DNA from: Dama dama
Lineage: Eukaryota; Chordata; Mammalia; Artiodactyla; Cervidae
Assembly: GCF_033118175.1 (NCBI RefSeq)
Contig: NC_083693.1
Span: 22,164,481 to 22,228,480 of the forward strand
Reading direction: 5' to 3'
Length of the DNA: 64,000 nt
Shown piece by piece: positions 44,646-54,725 of the stretch. The notes below the pieces were generated by a model, which worked only from the letters and a program-made list of their open reading frames with translations, searched no databases and was not told the origin of the DNA. Every line of letters begins with the position of its first letter. Position 1 is the first letter of the stretch. The position numbers were made by a program, and so were the translations under genes.

Positions 44646-44670
44646 CCTAGAGCCTTCCCAAGGCTCTAGG
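44646..44670. repeat. Hairpin with 11-bp perfect stem
   Basis: CCTAGAGCCTT (44646-44656) and AAGGCTCTAGG (44660-44670) are exact reverse complements around the loop CCC. Confidence 0.95.
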
Positions 44671-45324
44671 ACTTTGGCCTCCCTCTCCTTCAGCTGGGAT
44701 CAGCTCACAGAATGCAGGCCCCTTACCAGCAAATCAAGGAGCAGATTTACTCTTCCTTCTCCCCGAGAGAAACAACTGCACCTGAACAAACTTGCAAGGC
44801 CAGGTTCACACACAGTTCATGAAAACCTTCCCTGGGTCCCACTCCGAACAAAGGCCGAAGACAAATCTGACGCGGGTGTTCTGGTCTTTGGCCCACTGCC
44901 CCATCTGACAGCTCCCTGCACCTAGCTCACAAAACCTCATCCTTTAGCTGTCCCAGCGAGTCCTGCTTCGGGACAGGAAAGAGAAGTTCTCACGTATCCC
45001 TCACCGCATCTACGCTAGCTCCTTTTGCACCTGGGATCTCCTTGGGGGCCTCTGAATGGAAGTCTGACTAAGCCTGACCTAGCTTTGCTTTATGAGGGTA
45101 ATGAAACGGCAGCCCCAGGTGGGGTAGCTGCAGGTGCACTTTCTCGGCCCTTCGGAGCTGTTATTTCTGTAATTTGTCACATGCTGTCTCCTGCTTGGGG
45201 TTATACTTTACAGCGTAATGAATGTACTCCCTTATTAAGACAAATCTTATCCATGCCAATCCAATTAAATCTATATAATTAGCCTGGAAATTTTAGAGAA
45301 GTAGGCTTCAGTGCAGCTACAGTC

Positions 45325-45350
45325 TTTTTTTTTTTTTTTTTTTTTTTTTT
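45325..45350. repeat. Poly(T), 26 bases
   Basis: An uninterrupted T run on the plus strand. I see no retrotransposon body on its right that would make it an A-tail, so its origin is unclear. Confidence 0.97.
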
Positions 45351-45389
45351 ACTATTGTAAGTTGCTGGACCAGCACTAATTATGATTTG

Positions 45390-45500
45390 GGAAGCAGAGA
45401 AGTTGATGGAAAGAACAACTAGTGAGATGTCAGGCAACCTAGTTTTCATTTCAGTTCTGTTGTGTGATCCTGAGCCACTTCCCTCTCCTCCGAGGGTGTG
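45390..45500 (+). mobile_element. MIR SINE relic
   Basis: GATGGAAAGAACAACTAGTG, TCAGGCAACCTAGTTTTCAT, then GTTGTGTGATCCTGAGCC and ACTTCCCTCTCCTC fit the MIR core. Confidence 0.6.
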
Positions 45501-45740
45501 GATCCCTTGGCAATGAAATGAATAGTTTGGGCACATTGCTGCAGATATTATCTTTCCATTGATTGAATTACCTTACTACAGGCCAGACAGTTGCATAAAA
45601 ACTCGGCAAAGTGGATGCAATGTTGTCAATTAAGGGAATGCAATCATCAGATTTAGAAGAAGACAAATGATTTACCCAAGACCAGGCAGTGAAGAAAGAG
45701 ATATCGTTCCAAAATACATCATACACTTCTTACATTGATA
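45501..45740. other. Spacer, nothing recognised
   Basis: About 240 bp of ordinary DNA. No gene or repeat assigned. Confidence 0.4.
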
Positions 45741-45930
45741 ACCTGATGCTGGGAAGATTGAGGGCAGGAGGAGAAGGGGGTAACAGGATGAGATGGTTGG
45801 ATGGCATCACCGACTCAATGGACATGAGTTTGGGTAAACTCTGGGAGATGGTGAAGGACAGGGAAGCCTGGTATGCCGTAGTCCATGGGGTGCCAGAGAG
45901 TCAGACACAACTTAGCGACTGAACAACAAA
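45741..45930 (+). mobile_element. BovB LINE 3' end, short
   Basis: Sense: GATGCTGGGAAGATTGAGGG, GGATGAGATGGTTGGATGGC, ATGGTGAAGGACAGGGAAGC and CTTAGCGACTGAACAAC. Confidence 0.9.
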
Positions 45931-46762
45931 AATACTCTGCAGACTATGCATCTTAGTGAGAAAGCTTACGAGGAGCTGAAGTATCAGGTCGCAAAGCTGA
46001 GCAGAATTCATAGCTCAGTTACTAACTCAGAGATCCCAGACTAGCTGACCATCTCATTGTCAACCATCACCATAACTAATCTTTCATTCTCACTCAGTTC
46101 TCAGAAAATTCAGTTTAATATGTAGGGTATATTTTGACGTCTTCTGAAATACAGGCAGGAGAAAAACAGGAGTAAATTTTGTTGTACTTAAGAGGAGAAA
46201 AAGAATTTGTTTCTCTGAATACAATAAGTAAATGCTGATTCCAAACCTGAATGTCACACTGATATCAATGTGGCTATGGAACTCTCGGTTTCACCTGTGT
46301 TTGTGAAGCACTTTGCTCAATAAAAACTGTGATCAAAAACGATTGGAGCATCAGCAAATGAAAAGCTTAGCCACGAAAGGCACATTTTCCTGGTGAGTTC
46401 CTAGTACCAGATTTAATTCCATATCTAGTGGTATTATGAAAGTCTGGATCATGTGGAGACCAGTTCTCCCATTTTTCATAGAGACAAAAATGGATTTTTC
46501 AGTAATTATTTATTCAGGGCTTTAACTTAATGCAAACAATTTTATTGTTACTTGGAGAAAAAAGAACTCTATCCTTAGGGCATTCATCTACTTACATGAA
46601 AAAAGCAACAATGAAACATAAAACATTCTTTCTCTCTTTACTATGCTTTCTATATAGAAAAAAATGTACTCCCAAATTTTCAGATTGATGATTTCTAAAA
46701 ACACCACTGATATTAAGAAATAGAATAGTCAACAACACCACAGAAGCCTCCCATGTATTGCG
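45931..46762. other. Single-copy-looking AT-rich stretch
   Basis: About 830 bp without recognised repeats. No gene or RNA feature. Confidence 0.45.
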
Positions 46763-47078
46763 TGCTTAGTCACTCAGCCGTGTCCAGCTCTCTGTGACCC
46801 TATGGACTGTAGCCCGCCAGGCTCCTCTGTCCGTGGGGATTCTCCAGGCAAGAATGCTGGAGTGGGTTGCCATGCCCTCCTCCAGGGGGTCTTCCCAACT
46901 CAGGGATCGAACCCAAGTCTCCTGAATTGCAGGCAGAGTCTTTAGCATCTAAACCACCAGAAAAGCCCAGGGATACTGGAGTGGGTAGCCTACCCCTTCT
47001 CCAGGGGATCTTCCCAACCAAGGAATTGAACTGGGGTCTCCTGCATTGCAGGCAGATTCTTTACCAGCTGAGCTACCA
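46763..47078 (-). mobile_element. Two-headed Bov-tA SINE
   Basis: Plus-strand order: body (TGCTTAGTCACTCAGCCGTG), reversed head ending CCACCAGAAAAGCCC near 46968, a joint ATACTGGAGTGGGTAGCC, then a second reversed head ending CCAGCTGAGCTACC. Confidence 0.87.
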
Positions 47079-47095
47079 ATGTAGTAAGTAACTAT

Positions 47096-47293
47096 GAAGT
47101 AAAGTCGCTCAGTCATGTCCGACTCTTTGCGACCCCATGAACTATAGCCTACCAGGGTCCTCTGTCCATGGGATTCTCCAGGCAAGAATACTGGAGTGGG
47201 TTGCCATTTCCTTCTCCAGGGGATCTTCCCGACCCAGGGATCGAACCCGGGTCTCCAGCATTGCAGACAGGTGCTTTAGGGTCTGAGCCACCC
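47096..47293 (-). mobile_element. Bov-tA SINE
   Basis: Antisense copy from GAAGTAAAGTCGCTCAGTCA to GGTCTGAGCCACCCC. Close to consensus. Confidence 0.93.
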
Positions 47294-47369
47294 CAATATT
47301 GAATCCCAATAAATGTCCCCTCTTTGCCCCTCAAAGATAACCAATATATTTATTTGTTTATTAACATGT

Positions 47370-47529
47370 ATGCTTCTTTACCAGATAAGGCAATGGCAAC
47401 CCACTCCAGTGTTCTTGCCTGGAGAATCCCAGGGACGGGGGAGCCTGGTGGGCTGCCATCTATGGGGTCGCACAGAGTCGGACACAACTGATGCGACTTA
47501 GCAGAAGCAGCAGCAGCATGCTTCTTTAC
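47370..47529 (+). mobile_element. Half Bov-A2 (one monomer) with 12-bp TSD
   Basis: ATGCTTCTTTAC is exact at 47370-47381 and 47518-47529. Between them lies the second Bov-A2 monomer: CAATGGCAACCCACTCCAG, GAATCCCAGGGACGGGGGAG and an AGCAGC tail. It faces the antisense Bov-tA 76 bp to its left. Confidence 0.95.
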
Positions 47530-47934
47530 AGTTTACCAAAGCACGCTATTGCCTATTTTATGAACTTTATTTTAACGGGCTTATATAGTCTATATCCTTT
47601 TGTATCTTACCTTTTAAAATAAAATTATATTTGTGAGATTTATCCATATGGTAATAAGTTATATTTTGTTCTTTTGTTACTATTATGTAGTATTGTATTG
47701 CATGTATATTTAATATATGTATAAATATGCCATAATTTACCATTTCTATTCTTGAAGATTAATTGGATTAATTTTCAAATTTGGGGGTTTATACTAATGT
47801 TGCAATAATCATTCCTGCATCTGTCTCCTGTGTACCTGGGCATTTATTTATGTTCTTAGCATTTATCAGAGTAAATTGCTGAATTGTAGGCTTTGCCTTT
47901 CTTAATTTTAATAGATACTGATAAAATGTGTTCC

Positions 47935-48871
47935 AAAAGCACTGTTTCTGTGAACCAGCAATCCCACTACTTGGCATATATCCAGAGAAAACCATAATTC
48001 GAAAAGACATGTGCACACCAGTGTTCATTGCAGCACTATTTACAATAGCCAGGACACAGAAGCAACTCAAATGCCCATCAACAAAGGAATGGATAAAGGA
48101 GATGTGGCCCATATATACTATGGAATATCACTCAGTTACATAAGAAATGAAACTGTGTCATTTGCAGAGATGTGGATGGCCCTAGAGACTGTCATATAGA
48201 GCAAGGTAAGTCAGACGGAAAAAAATAAATATCGTATATTAATGCATATATGTGGAATCTAAAAAAAAAATGGTACAGATGATCTTATTTGCAAAGCAGA
48301 AGTAGAGACACAGACGTAGAGAACAAATATATGAATACCAAGAGGGAAAGGGGCTGTGTGATGAACTGGGAGATTGGGATTGAGGTATGCACCCTATTGA
48401 TACATGTATCAAATAGACAACTAATAAGAATCTACTGTATAGGGAACCCTACTGAGTGCTATGTGGTGACCTAAACGGGAAGGAATCCAAAAAATAGGTG
48501 CTATATGTGTACACGCAGCTGATCCACTTTGATGGACAGCAGAAGCTAACGCAGCATTGTAAATTGGCTGTGCTTTCATAAACATGACAGAAGGAAGAGG
48601 AGAGGGCGGGACAAACAGAGAGCAGCATTGACGTGTACACACAATAGTGTGCAAAATACACAGGCAGTGGGGAGTGGCTATATAGGAACACCGGGCTCAA
48701 CCCGCGGCTCTGTGACCACCCAGAGAGGTGGGGGGAGCAGGGCGGTGGGGAGAGGCTCAGGAGAGAGCGGACACGTGAGTATTTATGGGTGATTCACGTT
48801 GCTGTATCATAGAAGCCAACATAATACTGTGAAACAATTATCCTCCAGTTAAAAAATAAACTTATAAAAAA
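47935..48871 (+). mobile_element. L1_BT-like 3' end
   Basis: Sense L1 end in order: CAGCAATCCCACTACTTGGC, CACCAGTGTTCATTGCAGCA, CAGGACACAGAAGCAACTC, AATGGATAAAGGAGATGTGG, GTGTCATTTGCAGAGATGTG, TCTACTGTATAGGGAACCC and CAACATAATACTGTGAAAC, then an A-rich end. I see no clear TSD. It lies head-to-head inside an antisense L1M. Confidence 0.87.
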
Positions 48872-48910
48872 GGATTGCACCAAAGTTACTCCTACCAATA
48901 ACACATGAGT

Positions 48911-49196
48911 GCTCTACCCTTGGAGAAGGAAATGGCAAAACCCACTCCAGTGTTCTTTCCTGGAGAGTCCTGTGGACAGAGGAGCCTTGTGGGCTGCTGT
49001 CCATGAGGTCGCAGAGTTGGACACGACTGAAGTGACTTAGCATGCATGCATGCATTGGAGAAGGAAATGGCAAAACCCACTCCAGTATTCTTGCCTGGAG
49101 AATCCCAGGGACGGGGGAGCCTGGTGGGCTGCCGTCTATGGGGTCGCACAGAGTCAGACACGACTGAAGCGACTTAGCAGCAGCAGCTCTGCCCTT
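48911..49196 (+). mobile_element. Bov-A2 dimeric SINE with TSD
   Basis: GCTCTACCCTT (48911-48921) and GCTCTGCCCTT (49186-49196) flank two sense monomers, joined at ATGCATGCATGCATTGGAG. The AGCAGCAGC tail merges into the right TSD. Confidence 0.95.
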
Positions 49197-49837
49197 CCAC
49201 ATCCTTTCCAATACTTAGTGTTACCTTTCTTTTGCATGTTTATCATTTGGTGGTTGGGCAGGTAATACTTATTCTTTTAATATGCATTTTGCTGACAACT
49301 AATGAGCTCAAGAAGCTTTTCATATATTTGCTGGCCATATGAATGTCTATAATCCACCTGGAATTAATTTTTGTATATAGCCTAAAATAGAGATCATGCT
49401 TCATTTCCTTCCATTTAAACATTCAGTTACTTCACCAGCACTTAGGGAAAAGGCCATACTTTTTCCACTGTTGACAAGTGCTACTTGTGTCATTAATCAT
49501 TTGCTATATACATGTGGGTTTCTTCCTAGGATCTCATATTTCTCACTTTTGGTTTCATTGTCTATGCCTCTATCCTTGCACCTATATCTTAACATTTTCA
49601 TTACCATATATTTTAATACCTTAATGTATTTTAGAGTAAGTCCTCCCACTATTTTTTCTTCTTTCAGTCGGCTCTGGCTATTTGCAGAATTTGCAAGAAC
49701 TGGTTTGTCAAGTTCCAATAAAAAATGAAAACAAAAAAATAACACAGGTAAGATTTCGAGTGGGATTGCATTGATCTAGGCTCAACAATCTAGGCAGTTT
49801 AGGGACTATTAAAAGTGAAGCTATGGTGAAATCCTGC

Positions 49838-50020
49838 ATGCATGCTCAGTTCCATTCGACTCTAGCCCGCCAGGCTCCTCTGTCCATGATATTCCCCAGG
49901 CAAGAATAGAGGAGTGGGTTGCCATTTCCTCCTTTAGAGGATCTTTCTGACCCAGGGATCAAACCTGTGTCTCCTGCATAGAAGGCAGATTCTTTACTAC
50001 TGAGCTACCTGGGAAGCCCA
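49838..50020 (-). mobile_element. Bov-tA SINE
   Basis: Antisense copy with a shortened body (GCTCAGTTCCATTCGACTCT) and a reversed head ending GAGCTACCTGGGAAGCCC. ATGGTGAAATCCTG on the left and ATAGTGAAGCCTG on the right may be a diverged TSD. Confidence 0.9.
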
Positions 50021-50280
50021 TAGTGAAGCCTGGCTACTTCCAATTCATCACTCTGAAATCTCTCAAAAGCACCTTGTGGTGACCTGTGTAGATATCTTGA
50101 ACATTCTGAGTTGATTTTATTCCGAGTGTTTAATCTTTTGGTATAGATCGATTATATCTTATACTTTTTTTTTCATTTTCTGTTTGCATTATTTGCCATA
50201 ATGTAGAAATTGAATTTCTAAATTGATCTTTCCTTTAGCAAATGTGCTAAACTCAGTCATTATTAGTCTAATCAAATCCT

Positions 50281-50605
50281 ATCACTCATCCCTGCAAGGT
50301 TGCCAAATTGTGTAAGACTCTCTTCTCTGCCACTCTGGAAGATTTTCCAAATGCTGGGCTTGGTTCTCTGGACTCAGTTCTCCTCCAGGTCTTGACCTTC
50401 ACTGTTCTGTCAAATCTTTCAAGCAAACAAGCTTTTCTACTTGCCCTCTGAGGATAGTTGGCTTGAGTCATGTAATCCTCCATTATTAAAAATAATCTCC
50501 AAGTTGCTTTATTTGATAAAACATAATTCAAAGGTAAATACAGAATGATTCTTCCTATTAAACTGTCCTTAGAGTTTAATTTTCCTTCAGATCTAAAAAA
50601 TTTAT
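50281..50605. other. Spacer, nothing recognised
   Basis: About 325 bp. The 81-codon minus frame at 50286-50531 has no motif. Confidence 0.42.
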
Positions 50606-50844
50606 CAAAATGGGAGATGGGTTTCCCTCATAGCTCAGTCAGTAAATCATCCGCCTGCAATGCAGGAGACCCAGGTTTGATTCCCAGGTCAGGAAGATTC
50701 CCTGGAGAAGGAAATGGCAACCCACTCTAGCATTCTTGCCTGGAGAATCCCATGGACAGAGGAATCTGGCGGACTACAGTCCGAGGGGTCACAAGAGTCG
50801 GACACAACGTAGCAACTGAAACCAAACAAACCAAAATGGGAGAT
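50606..50844 (+). mobile_element. Bov-tA SINE with 13-bp TSD
   Basis: CAAAATGGGAGAT is exact at 50606-50618 and 50832-50844. The enclosed sense copy has a good head (CCCTCATAGCTCAGTCAGTA) and an ACCAAAC-rich tail. Confidence 0.97.
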
Positions 50845-51053
50845 AGGAGTGGAAAACAAATGTTATTAAAACATTCTGCTTTAATGAATTTTTACAGTAT
50901 TTGCAATTTATTAAAAACAAAAATCATTACATAAAAGAAGACATTCCTATATTGTGGCATAGGAATTATTTTTATTCATAAAAGCATAGAACTATCATGC
51001 TAAAAAACATAAATTAAGGAGTAATATTAGTTTTAAATAAACTGTTGCTCATG
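50845..51053. other. AT-rich spacer
   Basis: About 210 bp, AT-rich, nothing recognised. Confidence 0.42.
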
Positions 51054-51285
51054 TATTTGGCTGTGATGATGGTTTAGTCACTAAGTCATGTCCGACTCTC
51101 ACGAGTCCATGGACTGTAGCCTACCAGGCTCCTCTATCCATGGGATTCTCCAGGCAAGAATACTGGAATGGATTGCCATTTCCTTCTCCAGGTATCTTCC
51201 CGACCCAGGGATCGAACCCTGGTCTCCTGCATTGCAGGCAGATTCTTTATCCACTGAGCTATGAGAGAAGGCCATACTTGGCTGT
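51054..51285 (-). mobile_element. Bov-tA SINE with TSD
   Basis: TATTTGGCTGT (51054-51064) and TACTTGGCTGT (51275-51285) flank an antisense copy close to consensus. Confidence 0.93.
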
Positions 51286-51303
51286 AGGTGCCAATGACTC
51301 ACT

Positions 51304-51511
51304 GGCCTTCCCTGGCGGCTCAGCAGTGAAGAATCCACTTGCAAAGCAGGAGCTACAGGAGATGTGGGTTCAGTCCCTGGGTTGAGAAGATCCCCTGGAG
51401 GAGGGCATGGCAACCCACTCTAGTATTCTTGACTGGAGAATCCCATAGAGGAGACTGGTGAGCTATAGTACATAGCAATACAAAGAGCCGGATACAACTG
51501 TAGTGACTTAG

Positions 51512-51556
<45 letters not shown>
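51304..51556 (+). mobile_element. Bov-tA SINE with a (GC)n(AC)n tail
   Basis: Sense copy (GGCCTTCCCTGGCGGCTCAG ... GTAGTGACTTAG) running directly into GCGCGCGC and then an AC repeat (51511-51556). The microsatellite sits exactly where the SINE tail should be. Confidence 0.93.
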
Positions 51557-51559
<3 letters not shown>

Positions 51560-52217
51560 TGATGCAACACCATGCTTTTTGCTTTGGTTTTGAGTTTGCT
51601 AGTTTCCCATCTTAAAAGGCATGAAATTTGGTCTTATTTTTATTTCTTAAAGATACTCAGTTTTATTCCTTATAGTTATTCAAATGACACATTGCTATTA
51701 ACAGCAGAATAGTCCAATAATATGCATAAACATGCTCAAAGGATTAGGAGGAATCCCAGTGTATTTATTTTCCTTCATGACTTGGGTCATTTAATTCAGC
51801 TTTTCAACACCAAAAGGTCAATTCGATTTATGTGATTATTTCTGGGAAAGAGTAATTACATAAACCAGATTGTACTTCAGAAAATTTGTAGAAAATATAT
51901 ATCACTGGCTTTACCTAGATACATCTGGAAATGTTCAAAGCATAACTGATTTGTACTCTTGCTAAGTAAAGTAAGAAGAATAAATCAACAGAATTTTAAA
52001 AGTCAAAGTAATTTTTGCCACGCCCTACTCCTGTAGAATGTGCCAAAGCTTTAAAATTAATGTATTAGAGTTAGAATATGAATATTATTGACAAATAGAG
52101 GTTTATTGGGCCTTTAAGACCAGTACAATGTTAATAAACTGTCTTCTGTTAAAGGAGTTGAAGAAATAAGCAAAAATAAGCCCTGTGTAAGGAATAAATG
52201 AAGAAATGAGAATCATC
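51557..52217. other. Single-copy-looking AT-rich stretch
   Basis: About 660 bp, no recognised repeat, no gene-like frame. Confidence 0.45.
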
Positions 52218-52300
52218 AATAAGTGGATTCATGTTGTTGTACAGTAGAAACTAACCAAACATTGTAAGGCAATTATAGTCCAGTTTAAAAAAAAATTGGG
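52218..52300 (+). mobile_element. L1_BT extreme 3' end
   Basis: GGATTCATGTTGTTGTACAG, AACATTGTAAGGCAATTATA and an A-run give only the last ~80 bp of L1. Confidence 0.75.
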
Positions 52301-52304
52301 GGGG

Positions 52305-52605
52305 AAATGAAAGTCACTCAGTCATGTCCAACTTTTTGCAACCCCATGGAATTCCCCAATCCATGGAATTCTCCAGGCCAGAATACTGGAATGGGTAGCC
52401 TTTCCATTCTCCAGAGGATCTTCCCAACCCAGTGATAGAACCCAGGTCTCCCACATCATAGAAAGATTCATTACCAGCTGGGCCAGAAGGAAAGCCCAAG
52501 AATACTAGAGCGGGTAGCCTATCCCTTCTTCAGGGGATCTTCCCGACCCATGAATCAAACCAGGGTCTCCTGCATTGCCGGCAGATTCTTTACCAGCTGA
52601 GCTAC
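52305..52605 (-). mobile_element. Two-headed Bov-tA SINE
   Basis: Body from AAATGAAAGTCACTCAGTCA, reversed head ending GAAGGAAAGCCC near 52497, a joint AAGAATACTAGAGCGGGTAG, then a second reversed head ending CCAGCTGAGCTAC. Fourth copy of this design in the window. Confidence 0.87.
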
Positions 52606-52909
52606 ATGTATACTAGAGTCAGAAACATATGAGCAGAAGTGTTACCTAGGGAAAACAGCTTTTTTATCCAGATGAGCCCTCAAAGGGCAAAATTACCTTG
52701 GCAACATTGTCATCCTTTAAGCGATATTTGTTAAGTACCTACCATATGCCTGCCATTGGGCTGGACACTGGAGATCCACGTGTGTTTACAGGGTGTTTGG
52801 GGTAGTTCTTGTCTTTGCTTCTCTGGAAATCAATATTTCTAGTCCTTAAGATCTCTCAGCAGGACCTACCAAGTTAGCATTTAGTCATGGCAAGGATGGT
52901 TCATGAACA
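52606..52909. other. Spacer with a weak L2-like segment
   Basis: At 52720-52780, TTGTTAAGTACCTACCATAT and GGCTGGACACTGGAGAT resemble the common L2-type end. Nothing else is recognised. Confidence 0.45.
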
Positions 52910-53042
52910 TAATGTGTGTTAGTGGCTCAAGAAGTGTCCAACTCTCTGCAACCCCATGGATTATAGCCAGCCAGGCTCCTCTGCCCATAGAATTCTCCAG
53001 GCAAGAACACTGGAATGGATTGCCATTCTCTTCTCCAGGGTG
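52910..53042 (-). mobile_element. Bov-A body, antisense, head missing
   Basis: GTGTCCAACTCTCTGCAACC to GGATTGCCATTCTCTTCTCC, then unique DNA, so the tRNA-like head is absent. Confidence 0.88.
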
Positions 53043-53801
53043 TGAAAATAGTAATGACAAGCAAAAAGAACTGGAAGTATTAAAAGAGTGTAATCTAGAT
53101 GTCATCGAGGCATGGCCCATGAGCCAGCCTGCTACCTGTTTTTATATGACCAGCAAGCTAAATGTTTTAGCCTTCTGAGAACAGTTGTTTGATTTTGCCT
53201 CTTGGCTGGCCAAACCAAAAATACGGCAGGTTGGCTGGGCATCCACAAGCCTTGAGGGGTTGGTGGGGATGGGCTCCAGCCCTTGCTGGCTGCCGTGAGT
53301 GTCAGGTGGGCACTTCCCTCCTGGATGCAGGATAGAGCATTGCAGATTTTCCTGTTTTTGACTGTTATGTGAAAGGATGATTGCTTACAAACAGAAAAAG
53401 ACAAAGAAAAAGCCGTGATTTGTCAACAGGTCAGCTCTCTACGGATGTTACAGCTTCTGAGATGGGGCTCAAGACCATAAATTCCAAGAGCCTTTTAGAT
53501 CCTGATTACATCATGGAGTTGGGAAATAATATCAGGAAGTTCTCTCCATATGTTACTATATTTGAAAGAAGCTATTCTTTCAGGAGAGTTTTTATCATTT
53601 GGAATCTTCATCTTGCTTTCTTCACAGATTTAAAATGATGGTAATTTAAAATAAGTTGGACTCATTCTTCATCTCCACAATTTTATGAAATGAGTTTTAA
53701 TTTGTGAGTAGATAGTTCATAGGTTAGGAAGGAAGAGGATTGAAAGCAAATTCTAAATAAGAATAAAAGGGGAAAGTGGTAACAGGTGTGAGATAGCAAA
53801 G
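53043..53801. other. Single-copy stretch with a small hAT-like relic
   Basis: At 53100-53165, GCATGGCCCATGAGCCAGCC and TGCTACCTGTTTTTATATGA resemble an hAT-type MITE end. The rest is unassigned, and frames on both strands at 53132-53638 carry no motif. Confidence 0.42.
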
Positions 53802-54019
53802 GTGCTTTCCAGGTGGCCCAGCAATAAAGAATCCACGAGCGGTGCAGGAGAGGCAGGTGCAATCTCTGGGTCAGGACGATCCCATAGAGGAAGAAATGGC
53901 AACCTGCTCTAGTATTCTTGCCTGGAAAGTCCCATGGACAGGGACTTTGGGGTCTCAGAGTCAGACGTGACTGAGCGACTAAGCACGCACGCATGCGCAC
54001 ACACACACACGCACGCACC
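53802..54019 (+). mobile_element. Bov-tA SINE with an alternating CA/CG tail
   Basis: Sense copy (GTGCTTTCCAGGTGGCCCAG ... TGACTGAGCGACTAAGC), followed by a GCAC/GCAT/CACA tail at 53984-54019. Part of the body near 53940 is deleted. Confidence 0.92.
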
Positions 54020-54334
54020 TTTAGGAAAAGTTTTACCTAACCCCAGTTTAAGAGAGACCTGATGGAACATCCTGGCTCCATATTTCCTGGTTCTAGTCTT
54101 CTGAGCTTGAAAAAGTTCAGTATTGCCAACAAATTTTGGGTTTGGTGCTTTCCTTCACCTGGGAACTAGGAACTTTTGTTCCCTTTTCATAATATTCGTT
54201 GTCAAATAATTCTGTTTGGCAACCTAGTCTTAATTACATTTCCAGGCCATTTCTCTCTGATTTTTTGACCTGATAAATATCCCACTTTTCCAGAAGGCAT
54301 CTGTAGATACTGCCTCTCATGGATTATGTATACT
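54020..54334. other. Spacer, nothing recognised
   Basis: About 315 bp, no repeat family or gene. Confidence 0.42.
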
Positions 54335-54725
54335 ATAGTATAACACTTCAGGATTAACAAACATTTTGTGTAAAGAGCTAGATAAGTAAATATTTTTGGC
54401 TTTGTAGACCTGATGGTCTCTGTCAAAATCATGTAACTTGGCGTTTATCATGTGAAAGCAGAGATAGAAAGCTTGGAAATGAATGGGATAGAGGTATTCC
54501 AATAAAACTGTATTTATAGGGACTTCCCTGGTAGTCCAGTGGCTAGGAATCTGCTTTGCAATGCAGGGATTGTGGGTTTGATCCCTGATGAGGGAACTAA
54601 GATCCCACATGCCTCAGGGCAACTAAGTCCACCTGATGCACCTAAATAAATAAATGTATTTATAAAAACTGAGGCTAGTTGGATTTGGCCTCTGGGTCAC
54701 ACTTTGTCAAGCTCTAGCCCAACTT
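54335..54725 (+). mobile_element. hAT-type DNA transposon relic split by a CHR SINE
   Basis: ATTAACAAACATTTTGTGTA, AAGAGCTAGATAAGTAAATA, TTTTTGGCTTTGTAGACCTG, ATGGTCTCTGTCAAAATC and AATAAAACTGTATTTATA, then after the SINE GGATTTGGCCTCTGGGTCAC and CACTTTGTCAAGCTCT. This is a known nonautonomous hAT (MER1-group) pattern in mammals. Confidence 0.72.
54509..54664 (+). mobile_element. CHR-type SINE with 10-bp TSD
   Basis: TGTATTTATA is exact at 54509-54518 and 54655-54664. The sense CHR copy between them runs GGGACTTCCCTGGTAGTCCA, AATGCAGGGATTGTGGGTTT and GGAACTAAGATCCCACATGC. It sits inside the hAT relic. Confidence 0.95.

Larger units (their letters stand above)
44339..45389. other. GC-richer single-copy block
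   Basis: About 1 kb, the most GC-rich SINE-free segment here, with a near-perfect hairpin at 44646-44670. Plus frames of 83-85 codons (44674-44925, 45025-45282) lack recognisable motifs and are bounded by no convincing splice sites. T26 is at 45325-45350. It may be a regulatory element or old exon debris. Confidence 0.4.
47540..50280 (-). mobile_element. L1M, antisense, broken by three later insertions
   Basis: Pieces at 47540-47934, 48872-48910, 49197-49825 and 50033-50280 follow the antisense L1 ORF2-to-3' order: ATAAGTTATATTTTGTTC, TTTATACTAATGTTGCAATA, GGATTGCACCAAAGTTACTC, AATATGCATTTTGCTGACAA, CCTGGAATTAATTTTTGTAT, CACATTTCATTTCC-like words and CTTGAACATTCTGAGTTGAT. Insertions: L1_BT (47935-48871), Bov-A2 (48911-49196) and Bov-tA (49838-50020). 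Confidence 0.75.

Noticed and set aside
44674..45282. Two 83-85-codon frames in the GC-rich block as exons
   Set aside because: No recognisable domain and no convincing splice sites; kept only as part of a GC-rich block.
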